NCBI GenBank assembly: GCA_021371965.1
Contig: JAJFVE010000006.1
Span: forward strand, 1-59,759
From: Planctomycetaceae bacterium
Lineage (GTDB): Bacteria > Planctomycetota > Phycisphaerae > SM23-33
DNA length: 59,759 bases
Direction: 5' to 3'
The translations under genes and the position numbers were made by a program. Shown piece by piece: positions 8,493 to 16,993 of the stretch. The notes below the pieces were generated by a model that saw only the letters and a program-made list of their open reading frames with translations, was not told the origin of the DNA and made no database searches. Within the stretch, counting starts at the first letter, position 1; each line of letters opens with the position of its first letter.

Positions 8493-8668
8493 TTCTTCCG
8501 GCTCCTGTTCGGCAACTTCTTGCCCTTGCTCTCGCTCAGGTGCTCGCGGGCCTCTCTCCTGGACAGCCCACCCACCTTGGCCTTGCCGCCGGCAACGGCA
8601 CCGAACAGCCTTTGTTGGGCCTTGCTGACAATGGGGGTGTGCTTGCGATTGCAGTTCTTGCTGCTCAT
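8489..8668 (-). CDS. small basic protein of the SKAQQRLFG (DUF3008-like) family, 59 aa
   Basis: ATG 8668. Sequence SKAQQRLFGAVAGGKAKVGG ... LSRREAREHLSESKGKKLP matches small basic phage and bacterial proteins with K-Q-x-x-[LM]-[FM]-G ... LP spacing (DUF3008-like, by recall). Coupled by GTGA to the zinc-ribbon gene. Function unknown. Confidence 0.6.
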   Translation of the reverse strand: MSSKNCNRKHTPIVSKAQQRLFGAVAGGKAKVGGLSRREAREHLSESKGKKLPNRSRKK

Positions 8669-8669
8669 G

Positions 8670-9044
8670 CTATTTCTTCTCCTTTTTCCACTTCTTCCAC
8701 GCCGCCGACAGGTCAGGCAGGCAGTCGGCCAAGAACATCCCGACTCGGGCGCAGAGTTCCGAGAATTGCGGGTGCGTCATAATGAACACCAACGAAAGCA
8801 GATCGTCGGCGTCCATGTTGGTCGGCCCGTACCGATAGTGCAGGTAGGATGCCACTAACTCAGAGGCTTCGTGCATTGCCACGCCAACCACATATTGCCA
8901 GTCCCTTGAGTCGGCCCCGATCTTGATACGTGGGTAGTCGATGTCGCCGGGGAGAGGATAGCCTTCGCCACCCCTTCCTTCTCGCAGGACAACTTGGACC
9001 ATCTGGCCGCCAAGTCTGTATGTGCCGACGATCTTCTGACGCAC
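8670..9044 (-). CDS. hypothetical protein, 124 aa
   Basis: GTG start shares a base with the upstream TAG (TAGTG). A central helical part contains MHEASELVASYLHYRYG. The His-Glu pair resembles a metal site but is not HExxH. The basic C-terminus is WKKWKKEKK. No family recognised. It may interact with DNA or nucleic-acid-containing particles. Confidence 0.6.
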   Translation of the reverse strand: MRQKIVGTYRLGGQMVQVVLREGRGGEGYPLPGDIDYPRIKIGADSRDWQYVVGVAMHEASELVASYLHYRYGPTNMDADDLLSLVFIMTHPQFSELCARVGMFLADCLPDLSAAWKKWKKEKK

Positions 9045-9223
9045 TATCGCACCGGCCCCTTCTTCAATTCTTCCGTCCCCGGCTCGAAATGCCGGGCCTT
9101 GACCAAATCGAAATCCAGCCGCGTAGCCTTGCCCTGGCGGCCGAAGAACTCGAAGACCAGCGCCCGCGGCAGGCGGCTGTGGTTCAGGGTGTACTCGGGA
9201 TAGAGAGGAGTATCACTTGACAT
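9044..9223 (-). CDS. hypothetical protein, 59 aa
   Basis: ATG 9223 is preferred over an upstream in-frame start because GGGAGAG lies at correct spacing. Sequence is soluble (PRALVFEFFGRQGKATRLDF) without a recognisable domain. Overlaps the next gene by one base. Confidence 0.5.
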   Translation of the reverse strand: MSSDTPLYPEYTLNHSRLPRALVFEFFGRQGKATRLDFDLVKARHFEPGTEELKKGPVR

Positions 9224-9263
9224 CAAACTCTCCCAAGGCAACCCGCATGTCATTTTCGATCCA

Positions 9264-9560
9264 CTAAGCAGACCTTTTGGCTTGGTCCTGTGCCCAACGG
9301 TCCGCAGACACCAACTCGACTACGGGAAGGTCATCTACCTCGTTGATGCGGTACACAGCATTGTCGGTTGCCACAAATATATGATCGTAGTAGCGTGTCA
9401 TGCCGCGAATAGGCCCGGGGTCACCGAAGGTCTGGAAGGTGTCAACAATCTTCACCACCTTAGAGTGAGATGGCGGCTTCGCGGCCACGGCTTGCACCTT
9501 CTTGCCAGCCAGCAAGGCACCTACGAACGGGATGGCTGTGAAAAGGTCGCGTCGGTTCAT
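9264..9560 (-). CDS. Tat-like signal peptide protein, 98 aa
   Basis: Starts MNRRDLFTAIPFVGALLAGK, a twin-arginine-type leader; the rest is a small soluble domain (GMTRYYDHIFVATDNAVYRI) reminiscent of a single beta-propeller blade. ATGA-coupled to the portal. Two further proteins in the window (11691-12005, 41484-41948) share the MNRR leader. Exported role inferred. Confidence 0.6.
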   Translation of the reverse strand: MNRRDLFTAIPFVGALLAGKKVQAVAAKPPSHSKVVKIVDTFQTFGDPGPIRGMTRYYDHIFVATDNAVYRINEVDDLPVVELVSADRWAQDQAKRSA

Positions 9561-11566
9561 GCGTACCCTCTCTCTCGCAAAAGCCGGTCCTTATGCGGCA
9601 GGTCCATCGCCTCGATCACGTCCCGCTCAGGCAAGGGCAGATAGCCGTTCTTGATGAGGATCTCGTTGCCCTCGATCGTGTTGGCCATCTGCTGGAGCCG
9701 CGCCGTCACGCCATAGGGACTCAGGTTGACGGTGCAGTGGTAGGTCCCGGCAATGGGGTTGCGGGCCGCATCGATGAGCGCCTGAATCGCCATCGGCCTG
9801 GCAAAGCGGTCGATCTCCTGGAGGGCAAGCTCGTATTGCTCCTTCTCCTGCACATACAGTTGCCCCATCGCCACTTTGACGTTGGGCGGGGCCGTCTCAA
9901 ACATGGCCGGATTGGGAACCGGGGGCTCCTGCGGCATTTCCGCGCCGATGGCCGCACAGACCATGACCCGGGCCTCGTGGAGCAGGTTATCGTCGAGCAG
10001 CCGGCCGTCCTCGACAATCGCCTTGATCTCGTCGTCACCGTAGACGCCCGAGCAGGTGATGATGTTGTTGCCCACCTTGCCGAACAGTTTGAGGGACCAA
10101 TCGAAGTTGGCAAGGCTCGGCGCCACACCCGTCTGGCTGTTCGCCTGCTTCGCCAGGATGGCCCGACCGCTCATCTGCGCCGTATCCTGCTCCGGGGCCT
10201 CCGTGCGAATGTTGGAGACCTCGCGGATTTCGAGCTTGCTGTTCTGCTCGGTGTTCACCAAACCCGGATTGATCTGCGGGGGTTCGATGCGCTCGGCGAA
10301 ATTGCCGCACTTGCTCAGGTCGATGACCTGGGCCGCCTCGCCGCTGTGCTCGCGGAGGACGGCGGAGTACCCGTCGATGTCCTTCCCGATCTTCCACCCG
10401 CTGTTGGGCCCCAGCTTGGCCGTATTGACGATCAGGGACCGCATCCAGTTGAGGGCCTCCTGCGGCCCGATCATGTCGTCCACGACGCCCGCCGCCCGAC
10501 CCCATGCGTGGGCCGGGTAGAACGGCACCACCGGATACGCCGAGAGATTCGCCTGGGCAAGATTGAACTCGTCTACCCAGTCCTCCAGGAATTGGCTGCC
10601 GATCGACAGGGTGTGATGCATCACCCGCACGGTGCTGCGGACCATGCGGTACACGTCCGGATGCCGCTCCGTGGTCTTGCGGGCCCGGCTGATGTCCTTG
10701 CGGCTGATGAGGATAAGCGGGTCCAGTTGCGACCGCCGCGTATCATACCAGTACCAGCATTCCTCGTGGGCGATCCACCAGCAGTGCTGGAGGCGATAGC
10801 GGGTCGCAGAGTAATCGGCGTCGGACAGTCCCGACCGCTGCCGCAATCGCTCCGTGGACTTGCCGACGAGGCCGTAGAGGAACTGGGTCACACCGTTGTA
10901 CATGCGGCCGAAGAGGCTGGGTTGCCCGGCGGTCTGGCTGAAATTTGACGTTGCTTCGGGCCAGCGTTTATCGGCCCAGTCCTGGTCTACCCAGTCGTCG
11001 AAGAAAAAGAACTTGGCCGCATCCCCGCCCCCGCACGTGCCGTTGAGGTCGTAGTTCCGGCACGTCGGGTCCCACAGGCAGTTGAGTTCGGGCAGGTGGC
11101 GAATGGTCAGGTTGCCGTTGACGGGATCGCGCGTGTAGTCGGCGAACCACGCCAGATAGCTGCGGCTCGTGATAACGCCACGCTGGAACCACTGGACCAT
11201 GAGGTTCACGGCGTCGTTGATTTCGAGCGCGTGTTTGAGTTGCGCACTTTTGAGATCGGCGACCGCTTTCATCCCTCCGTGGACATTGACGATCGTGATG
11301 TCCTTGGGGTTGGAAACGACGTTGCCGACGAGTTGATTGACCTGGGGGCGTATCATGGGGATGGTCGCAACGTACTTGCCCTGGTCTTCCAGATCCTTCT
11401 TGGTGCTGTAGTCCCACTGGTCGCCGTTGTTGAAGTCGTCGCACTTGGTCATCTGTTCGAGCGCGTCTTTGCAGCCGGAGTCGGCCACGCCACGCCACTC
11501 GGCCAGTTGAGCCATCAACTCGGTCTGCTGGTCATCGGAGAGCGTTTTGTGCGTGCGAAGTTCCAT
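9557..11566 (-). CDS. portal protein, P22-like, 669 aa
   Basis: The dodecameric portal is the DNA gate at the head vertex. Visible family features: NGDQWD near residue 50, IPMIRPQVNQLVGNVVSNP, the stem/wing region WDPTCRNYDLNG, and C-terminal LQQMANTIEGNEILIKNGYL. Length fits P22-type portals. It lies between terminase and scaffold/capsid as usual. The ribosome binding site is weak, and the ~120-base leader is full of small hairpins. Confidence 0.88.
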   Translation of the reverse strand: MELRTHKTLSDDQQTELMAQLAEWRGVADSGCKDALEQMTKCDDFNNGDQWDYSTKKDLEDQGKYVATIPMIRPQVNQLVGNVVSNPKDITIVNVHGGMKAVADLKSAQLKHALEINDAVNLMVQWFQRGVITSRSYLAWFADYTRDPVNGNLTIRHLPELNCLWDPTCRNYDLNGTCGGGDAAKFFFFDDWVDQDWADKRWPEATSNFSQTAGQPSLFGRMYNGVTQFLYGLVGKSTERLRQRSGLSDADYSATRYRLQHCWWIAHEECWYWYDTRRSQLDPLILISRKDISRARKTTERHPDVYRMVRSTVRVMHHTLSIGSQFLEDWVDEFNLAQANLSAYPVVPFYPAHAWGRAAGVVDDMIGPQEALNWMRSLIVNTAKLGPNSGWKIGKDIDGYSAVLREHSGEAAQVIDLSKCGNFAERIEPPQINPGLVNTEQNSKLEIREVSNIRTEAPEQDTAQMSGRAILAKQANSQTGVAPSLANFDWSLKLFGKVGNNIITCSGVYGDDEIKAIVEDGRLLDDNLLHEARVMVCAAIGAEMPQEPPVPNPAMFETAPPNVKVAMGQLYVQEKEQYELALQEIDRFARPMAIQALIDAARNPIAGTYHCTVNLSPYGVTARLQQMANTIEGNEILIKNGYLPLPERDVIEAMDLPHKDRLLRERGYA

Positions 11567-11690
11567 GTTATCATTCCAGCCAAAAGACCTGAATCGGTCG
11601 TCCGACTCAAGCCCCCTTGACGGGCTCGGTGGTTCAAGGCACCTCAGCGGTAGCTACTCCGCTTATGCCCCCTCTTTTGGCAATTCTTGG
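11567..11690 (-). promoter_or_regulatory. hairpin-rich leader of the portal gene
   Basis: Four small hairpins in a row are possible: AGCGG/CCGCT (11646-11663), GGTG/CACC (11628-11643), AGCCC/GGGCT (11610-11626) and a 7-bp stem GAGTCGG/CCGATTC (11591-11608, tetraloop). The last contains a G-U pair only when transcribed on the minus strand, supporting an RNA structure in the portal leader. Confidence 0.4.
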
Positions 11691-12005
11691 CTATTCAGTT
11701 CCCAGGAGCTCTATCTCCTTTAGGTCAACCAATGCCGCCCGCTGTAGGTCGTTGTATCGGCCCGACAGTGGCGGACCCTGCCGGCTGCGAATCATTGCTG
11801 ACCGGATGGTGTTGACTTGTCCTTGTGCCGCAACCATCTCGTCCCATTCTGTCATCGCGCGAGCGTGGCAGTACCGACGGAAGGCAATAACGTCTTCCTG
11901 GATGGAATCCTCAGTCCGGGTGGTACAGACAGAATTTGCCGCCAATCTCCCCACCAGCAGGGCTGGAAGTGCCAGAACGGATTGAAGTAGTGTACGTCGA
12001 TTCAT
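11691..12005 (-). CDS. Tat-like signal peptide protein, 104 aa
   Basis: MNRRTLLQSVLALPALLVGR is a twin-arginine-like leader with a hydrophobic core. The remaining ~80 residues are charged and helical (DVIAFRRYCHARAMTEWDEM). Inserted between TerL and portal. No known family. Confidence 0.55.
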   Translation of the reverse strand: MNRRTLLQSVLALPALLVGRLAANSVCTTRTEDSIQEDVIAFRRYCHARAMTEWDEMVAAQGQVNTIRSAMIRSRQGPPLSGRYNDLQRAALVDLKEIELLGTE

Positions 12006-12043
12006 TTTTCTTCATCGTCCAAACACAACACTCATTCTCGGGC

Positions 12044-13675
12044 CTACAGGCCCATGCGATTGAGCACGGCGGGTCGCACCTGTCTGCCCGCCTGCACTGT
12101 CGCGTACATGAGCGGCTCATCGCTCGGCCGTGCCGCCTGGCACTGCACCGCCAGATGCCGCAAGGCGTCCATCATGTGCCGATGCCACGTCGGCGCTGGC
12201 TGGTTGTGGTACACCGGCTGTTCGTCCGTGCTCATGCGCTCGTTCTTGAGTTTGCCGTAGCCACGGGCGGCCGCCAGAAACGTCCCACTGCCCCTCTCGT
12301 CGATGTCCAGCAGGGGCCACAGCAGCCGAACCGCCTGAATGCCCTCATCGAAGCTGATTGCCGGCGCCGCGGCAAAGTGGAATCCGAGGCCGAGCAGCAC
12401 GTCGCGTGTCGTGGTGCCGCTGGCAACGAACGATTTCTTGTTGCTGCCCTCCAGGTCGGGCCCGGCATAGTGGATCTTGGCCCAGATGTAGGGCATAGCC
12501 TGCATCGACTTGGCTACCCCAAGGGCGCCCACGCCGTCTACGGGGGTGGTCCCGCCATGCGAATTGGCGTTGCCGGCATTGTCCCAGTAGTCGTTGATGA
12601 CCCGGATGCGGCCCCGGATGAACTGCACGTCGAACGCCGCAGTCCACACGTCGCCGAAGTCTGCAAAGCGATACACCGGGAAGGATGGATCGTAGGGATA
12701 ATGGCCGATGCGATGCTCTCGCTCGGCCTGGGCGTACTCGAAGCCATAGTAGGTGCCCTCTTTGGTGGAAGGGAAGGCGGCTTTGATGCGAATGAGCCAG
12801 CCATTTGAGCCGCGGGGGTGCTTCTTGCAGATTTGCTCCTCGTAGTCGCGGCCCGCCACACCCGGGATGACCTCGCGGCCCTCAATGTAGTTGGGGGTGT
12901 CCAGAACACTCACGGGAATCACACGCCACCCCTCATCGCTTGTGTACGGCTCCGAGGATTGCTCAAGATGGTTGAGTTTGCCTTTGACCCGGCAAGCATC
13001 TGCGAACTTACCTTCCGGATCGGTCGGGTTTCCGATGGCCAGAACCTTGCACCGTTGGTTGACCAGCAGGGCGTCCACCACGGTATCCCAAATCTGGCCC
13101 ATGATCCCGCACGCCTCGTCGAGGATGGCCAACACCCAATCGTTATGCCAGCCCTGCATTTTGGTCGCGTACTCGGTTGAGGAGTCCGGGGAAGTCGAGA
13201 ACCCCATTGCGAAGTTGAGCGCCCAGCACTCGCGGGCCTCTGGTGGCAACGAGGCGAGAATCTCTTCTGACGGCTTGCAATCCCACATCATCTGCGAGAG
13301 CTTGCCGCCCAAGGGAACGCGGGCTGACGCGAAGGATGCTGCGATATGCCGCCATAGCTGGTTGCGCACCTGATTGTCGCTCGGGGCGGTCGTTACCACC
13401 GTGCTTGGCTGGAAACACGTCTTGAACCACGGCACAATCAACCGCCCAGCCCCGTAGGTCTTGCTGACGCTGTGACCCGCCGGCACAGCCGTCTTCTGGT
13501 TGTCCCGCACACTCTCAGCAATCAGTCGCATCTTCGGCCAGATGTGATGAGGTGGAATCCCCAAGACGTTGACGCCGAAGCCAACAGGGTCCTTGCGGTA
13601 CTCGATCACCCGCGCGTACGTCTCGCGCATGGCGGCCAGGTCGGCGGGCGAGAACTTCGCCTTAGCTGCCGGCAT
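12044..13675 (-). CDS. terL: terminase large subunit, 543 aa
   Basis: DNA-packaging motor with N-terminal ATPase and C-terminal RNase-H-like nuclease. Walker A region reads VPAGHSVSKTYGAG (Ser where Gly usually precedes the Lys) and Walker B is WVLAILDEA. Nuclease acidic residues are probably in FADFGDVWTAAFD and WHRHMMDALRHL. ATG 13675 is chosen because the family start fits MPAAKAKFSPAD; this gives a 14-base overlap with TerS. The stop is followed by a GGGCC/GGCCC hairpin. Confidence 0.9.
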   Translation of the reverse strand: MPAAKAKFSPADLAAMRETYARVIEYRKDPVGFGVNVLGIPPHHIWPKMRLIAESVRDNQKTAVPAGHSVSKTYGAGRLIVPWFKTCFQPSTVVTTAPSDNQVRNQLWRHIAASFASARVPLGGKLSQMMWDCKPSEEILASLPPEARECWALNFAMGFSTSPDSSTEYATKMQGWHNDWVLAILDEACGIMGQIWDTVVDALLVNQRCKVLAIGNPTDPEGKFADACRVKGKLNHLEQSSEPYTSDEGWRVIPVSVLDTPNYIEGREVIPGVAGRDYEEQICKKHPRGSNGWLIRIKAAFPSTKEGTYYGFEYAQAEREHRIGHYPYDPSFPVYRFADFGDVWTAAFDVQFIRGRIRVINDYWDNAGNANSHGGTTPVDGVGALGVAKSMQAMPYIWAKIHYAGPDLEGSNKKSFVASGTTTRDVLLGLGFHFAAAPAISFDEGIQAVRLLWPLLDIDERGSGTFLAAARGYGKLKNERMSTDEQPVYHNQPAPTWHRHMMDALRHLAVQCQAARPSDEPLMYATVQAGRQVRPAVLNRMGL

Positions 13676-14084
13676 GATCGCCAGCCCCACGCATAACAGC
13701 CGCAATATCGGCCAGACTCTTGACGTTGACGTTCGCATCAATTTGATTCTTGTCGCTCTGCTCCAAATGTTGCTTCCCAAGCCAGATCAGCATGGTATCG
13801 GAGCCTTTCCCGGCCCGTTTCCGCTGGAGCCGGTGCAGTTCAACCTTGCCCTGGCATCGCTTTTGGTGCGTTCTGGACGAAAACTCTGTTTTGAAGGTGC
13901 CCGGGTCAATTCCCATCGCATCTGCGATTGTGCCGTCTTTGCACTGATCCATCGCCATGCGGTCGATCTTGGCGAGTTGCGCCGCGCTCCACTTCGCGGG
14001 CGTCCTCGTGCGTGGTCTGCCCCCGGCGTGCTTCGCTTGTTTGGGCGTCCCTGCCGATTTTGTCTCTGATTTTTTTTCGTCCAT
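13662..14084 (-). CDS. terS: terminase small subunit, 140 aa
   Basis: DNA-recognition subunit of the packaging enzyme. Lys/Arg-rich start, a helix-turn-helix-like segment (CKDGTIADAMGIDPGTFK) and a C-terminal helical oligomerisation part (DTMLIWLGKQHLEQSDKNQI) are typical of TerS. It overlaps TerL and is the first gene of the late block; the adjacent promoter region drives it divergently from the plus block. Confidence 0.85.
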   Translation of the reverse strand: MDEKKSETKSAGTPKQAKHAGGRPRTRTPAKWSAAQLAKIDRMAMDQCKDGTIADAMGIDPGTFKTEFSSRTHQKRCQGKVELHRLQRKRAGKGSDTMLIWLGKQHLEQSDKNQIDANVNVKSLADIAAVMRGAGDHAGS

Positions 14085-14318
14085 AACTCACGCACCGCCA
14101 AGGCGTTACAGCACATGGCGAAGATTTTTCTAAACTAAGCCCTTGACAGATACGATACAGAGTATACACTGTAGACAGTTGAGCATGATTGACAACACAA
14201 TACTCCTTGTGGCTCACCGCGAGCCATGAGGCCCAAAACCAATGAGGTAAAAGGGTCCAACGTGGACCTGATTTCTTTTCTCTGTTTCCGCCCCGCCGAG
14301 GGGCAGAAAGGTGGCAAC
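14085..14318. promoter_or_regulatory. divergent promoter region (TerS operon / plus block)
   Basis: No gene. On the plus strand TTGACA (14143-14148), a 16-base gap and TACACT (14165-14170) form a candidate promoter for the 372-aa gene. It is followed at 14171-14182 by GTAGACAGTTGA, close to the operator half-site at 37068. The minus strand offers TATACT-like sequence over the same place for TerS. Confidence 0.55.
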
Positions 14319-15437
14319 ATGAACATCGAAATTAAGCGCAGCGAGAAGTACATTCAGGCTCGTAGGCTCGCCACGGGCAGGAACGAGCCAGAAATCATCA
14401 TCGCAGACGTTGACCCGGCCGCACTATCAGAGGACAACCGACGGCTGATCCTGCAATGGTGCGGAGGCCAATACCCGGATATTCTCTGTGGCCTTCGCAT
14501 CACAGAGGCGGGCACCATAGCGTCCAGGGTGATGAGCCACGAAATCCAGCATCGCATGGTTCGCGACGTGGAGGTTGACCAGATCACCCCAGAGATGGTG
14601 GACGAGACGATCTCTGCGATGGGCGCAGCGGCCCAAGTCGCTCTTGAAGCACAACTCGCCGAGGCGGAACGAAAGGCCGCCGAGGAGGCCCAGTGCGATC
14701 GTGACCGGACGGCCGCGATGGAGGCATTCTTCGGCGATCCAGCCGCGCGAGCCCGGATCAACTGTCGGTGGTTTGCGGGCCGACCCGATGACACCGACAA
14801 GATTGCGCTGCCCACCGCGACGATCTACCGGACAGACCCACAATGGCATACGCTCGCCACTGAGGTTGAGCAACGTAATGAGGCTGACGCCCAAGCCAAT
14901 TTGGAACAGGTTGAGCGGGATTTTCTGGCGGACCCCACCATCATGCCTCGTGACATCCGTGATGACCGCATGACGATCAATGGGTGGTATTACACGCCCG
15001 AATGGCCGCGGTGGGCCAGCCTCCGCGCTGAGGCCCTGCATCGCCAGCAGGCGGCCGATGAGGCCGCACACGCCGAGGAAAACGCCTGGATCGCCGAGCA
15101 CGGCAGCACCCGTCTCAAGCGTCTGGTCGCCGAGAACATCGAGCATGAGGCGGTCTACCTGGAGGAGCGTCTGACTCTGGAGCGTCCCGGCTGGGCCTAC
15201 GATGCGGACGTCCAGGGCGAGGCCAAAGAGCCCCGCAACTCCAAACAGGAGGGCTTGGACCTGCTCGACGAGGCCCGCAAGACGGACCCAGAGGCCCAAT
15301 TGGTGTGGTGGGTGGTCGATAATAGCGACGACCCAGACCGTGAAGATACGCATGCGATCTGGAAGGGCTACGCCTGCACCGCCGAATTCCTCGGGCGCGA
15401 CATCGTGTTCGGCGTTCCGAAAGAGTATGCCTGCTGA
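14319..15437 (+). CDS. hypothetical protein, 372 aa
   Basis: ATG 14319 follows GAAAGG; the upstream in-frame start lacks a binding site. Acidic, Ala/Glu-rich, with a long helical centre (ALEAQLAEAERKAAEEAQ) and Trp-rich C-terminal third (QLVWWVVDNSDDPDRED). No recognised domain. One of two rightward genes placed back-to-back with TerS; expressed from its own promoter. Confidence 0.65.
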   Translation: MNIEIKRSEKYIQARRLATGRNEPEIIIADVDPAALSEDNRRLILQWCGGQYPDILCGLRITEAGTIASRVMSHEIQHRMVRDVEVDQITPEMVDETISAMGAAAQVALEAQLAEAERKAAEEAQCDRDRTAAMEAFFGDPAARARINCRWFAGRPDDTDKIALPTATIYRTDPQWHTLATEVEQRNEADAQANLEQVERDFLADPTIMPRDIRDDRMTINGWYYTPEWPRWASLRAEALHRQQAADEAAHAEENAWIAEHGSTRLKRLVAENIEHEAVYLEERLTLERPGWAYDADVQGEAKEPRNSKQEGLDLLDEARKTDPEAQLVWWVVDNSDDPDREDTHAIWKGYACTAEFLGRDIVFGVPKEYAC

Positions 15438-15578
15438 CATTTGATCCTTGGGGTGGGTCGGTGCACGCCTTTGGTCCCACGACCTCGGGCCTTGCATTCC
15501 AACCGGCCCGCCCCATTTATCCGGCCCGGTTGAAAGGCGATTGACTACGATTTTTCGACTATTAGGAGAACAGCACCC
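15438..15578. other. gap between plus genes
   Basis: About 140 bases with GC-rich direct GGCCCG copies, no gene. TTGACT at 15541 may be part of a weak promoter for the RHH-like gene. Confidence 0.3.
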
Positions 15579-15761
15579 ATGACCACGAAGCCCACCAAAA
15601 CCCCGCCGGCCGTCCGCCGCATGATCGGCCTGGACGCCAAGACCTACGCCCTGCTCCAGCAGGGGCAGATCAAGGCTGCCTCATCCCGAGGCAAGCTCGT
15701 CAGCCTCAGCCAGTTCGCCCGCGAGGTGATCCGCCGCGGGCTGGAGGCTATGAACCTCTGA
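15579..15761 (+). CDS. small ribbon-helix-helix-like protein, 60 aa
   Basis: TTAGGAGAACAGCACC precedes ATG 15579. Basic N-terminus followed by a strand-like MIGLDAKTYALL and helices with VSLSQFAREVIRRGLEAM, resembling the second half of RHH/CopG repressors. Followed by a strong terminator. Could be a DNA-binding regulator (inference). Confidence 0.6.
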   Translation: MTTKPTKTPPAVRRMIGLDAKTYALLQQGQIKAASSRGKLVSLSQFAREVIRRGLEAMNL

Positions 15762-15794
15762 TATCGAATCTGTCTGGACTTTTCAAAGAGCACC

Positions 15795-15817
15795 GGCCCG
15801 CCGAAGCGGGCCTTTTT
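15795..15817 (+). terminator. rho-independent terminator of the plus block
   Basis: Perfect stem GGCCCGC/GCGGGCC with CGAA tetraloop, followed by TTTTTG, 34 bases after the RHH-like gene stop. Confidence 0.9.
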
Positions 15818-15827
15818 GTTTGCCTAC

Positions 15828-16190
15828 TCACCCATCCCCACCCGTGATTACGGGCGGCTCCGCTTCATCCATGATCCGCTTGCGGGCCATCTGCCGATCC
15901 AACATCGATGTCTTGGGTGACAGGTAGATGGTCAGCAGGTCGCTGTCGAGCAGATCCCGCAGGTACTCGGCCACGCCGTCGTCGATCTTGGTCAGTGCCC
16001 GCAGGCCGCTATTCTGCTTGTCTTCGAAGTCTATGGCCAGCTTTTGCAACCGCCTCCGGTCCCGCTGGGCCGCTTCCGGGGACAATCTGGCCGCTCCCTG
16101 TTCCTCATATTCCCTCCGGAATGCGTTGATGGCTCCGATGATCGCGAATGCGGCCTTGATGCTTTCCCACCAGCCCATTGACTGCCTCAC
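15828..16190 (-). CDS. membrane-associated hypothetical protein, 120 aa
   Basis: GTG 16190 overlaps the preceding stop (GTGA). N-terminal amphipathic or hydrophobic stretch (MGWWESIKAAFAIIGAINAF) followed by charged helices (RRRLQKLAIDFEDKQNSGLR). Last gene of the operon that starts at 16864. Unknown function; a membrane-bound accessory role is possible. Confidence 0.55.
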   Translation of the reverse strand: MRQSMGWWESIKAAFAIIGAINAFRREYEEQGAARLSPEAAQRDRRRLQKLAIDFEDKQNSGLRALTKIDDGVAEYLRDLLDSDLLTIYLSPKTSMLDRQMARKRIMDEAEPPVITGGDG

Positions 16191-16342
16191 GCTTTCCTCG
16201 CCTGCCACATCTTGTGTGTGACTTTCGATTCGTCGCTCTCCAGGACCTTGCTCGCCCAGTCGCACCGAACTTGCGCTCGACAGGTCGGGCAGGGGGCTTT
16301 TCCGCCTCGGACGCACTTGGGGGGTGTGCCTCTCGCTGTCAT
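16187..16342 (-). CDS. small zinc-finger protein, 51 aa
   Basis: ATG 16342 lies 10 bases after the barrel-protein stop with GAGGG in between. Sequence contains KCVRGGKAPCPTCRAQVRCDW: five cysteines in a compact zinc-finger-like array, then a charged tail. Coupled (GTGA) to the 120-aa gene. Function unknown. Confidence 0.55.
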   Translation of the reverse strand: MTARGTPPKCVRGGKAPCPTCRAQVRCDWASKVLESDESKVTHKMWQARKA

Positions 16343-16351
16343 GGGGAGCCC

Positions 16352-16864
16352 TCAGAACCTGAACGTCCAGCCTACGCCGATCCGCCACATCAGACCGGAC
16401 TCGGCGACGATCTCGCTCGCCTGGCGGATATGGCCCCCCTCGAAGACGGTGTAGCCGATCTCGCCCACCAGCGGACCCAACCGCCCTCCCCAGTAGGGCG
16501 TGCTCTCGGCTTGCGGCTCGCCGGTGAAATCACACACGCCGACCTCGGCACCGATGTAGGTCCTCGCCCCCAGCTTGTCGAGCGTGTCCCACCACGTCTG
16601 CGGCACCTGGAGCACCGTGCCGACAGCCTCGCGGACTTGAGCACTCAGATCGTAGCTGCCGAACACGCCGGCACCCCACAGGGTATCGGGGTCCTGGTCG
16701 TTCCATCGGACATACGGGCCGGCCAGCCCTTGATTGGGGTCGCCCAGGCCAACGCGCCCGGTGATGTACTGGTCATTGCCGACCACCGCGGGAACGATGT
16801 CGAAGGCGAGCAGGGGGGAGCAGAACAGGAAGCACAGCAGGAGGGGAATCAGCCATCGCCACAT
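16352..16864 (-). CDS. secreted outer-membrane-barrel-like protein, 170 aa
   Basis: Sec signal (MWRWLIPLLLCFLFCSPLLA), alternating hydrophobic strands (YIGAEVGVCDF, GPLVGEIGYTVFEGG) and a C-terminal strand ending GVGWTFRF with terminal Phe, the hallmark of Bam-inserted beta barrels. An outer-membrane barrel would fit a lysogenic-conversion or superinfection-exclusion role (inference). Its promoter contains the CTTGT-N4-ACAAG operator, so it is regulated with the early operons. Confidence 0.65.
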   Translation of the reverse strand: MWRWLIPLLLCFLFCSPLLAFDIVPAVVGNDQYITGRVGLGDPNQGLAGPYVRWNDQDPDTLWGAGVFGSYDLSAQVREAVGTVLQVPQTWWDTLDKLGARTYIGAEVGVCDFTGEPQAESTPYWGGRLGPLVGEIGYTVFEGGHIRQASEIVAESGLMWRIGVGWTFRF

Positions 16865-16942
16865 AGTGAAGTCCTTTCACTGAACCGTCTGGCCGCATCT
16901 TGCGGCGCGATCATTGGGGCACAGGGCCAACAACCAGCCTGT

Positions 16943-16972
16943 AGCCTACTTGTGTTTACAAGGCCGCGTCAA
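16943..16972 (-). promoter_or_regulatory. promoter with embedded operator
   Basis: Minus-strand -35 TTGACG (16972-16967) and -10 TAGGCT (16948-16943) are separated by 18 bases. The palindrome CTTGT-AAAC-ACAAG (16949-16962) sits inside the spacer, so a bound protein would block polymerase. Upstream of the barrel-protein gene. Confidence 0.65.
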
Positions 16973-16993
16973 GGGTAAAGGCGCTGGAATCAG

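Noticed and set aside
15579..15761. Toxin-antitoxin pair including the RHH-like protein
   Set aside because: No toxin-like partner is adjacent; a terminator follows directly.
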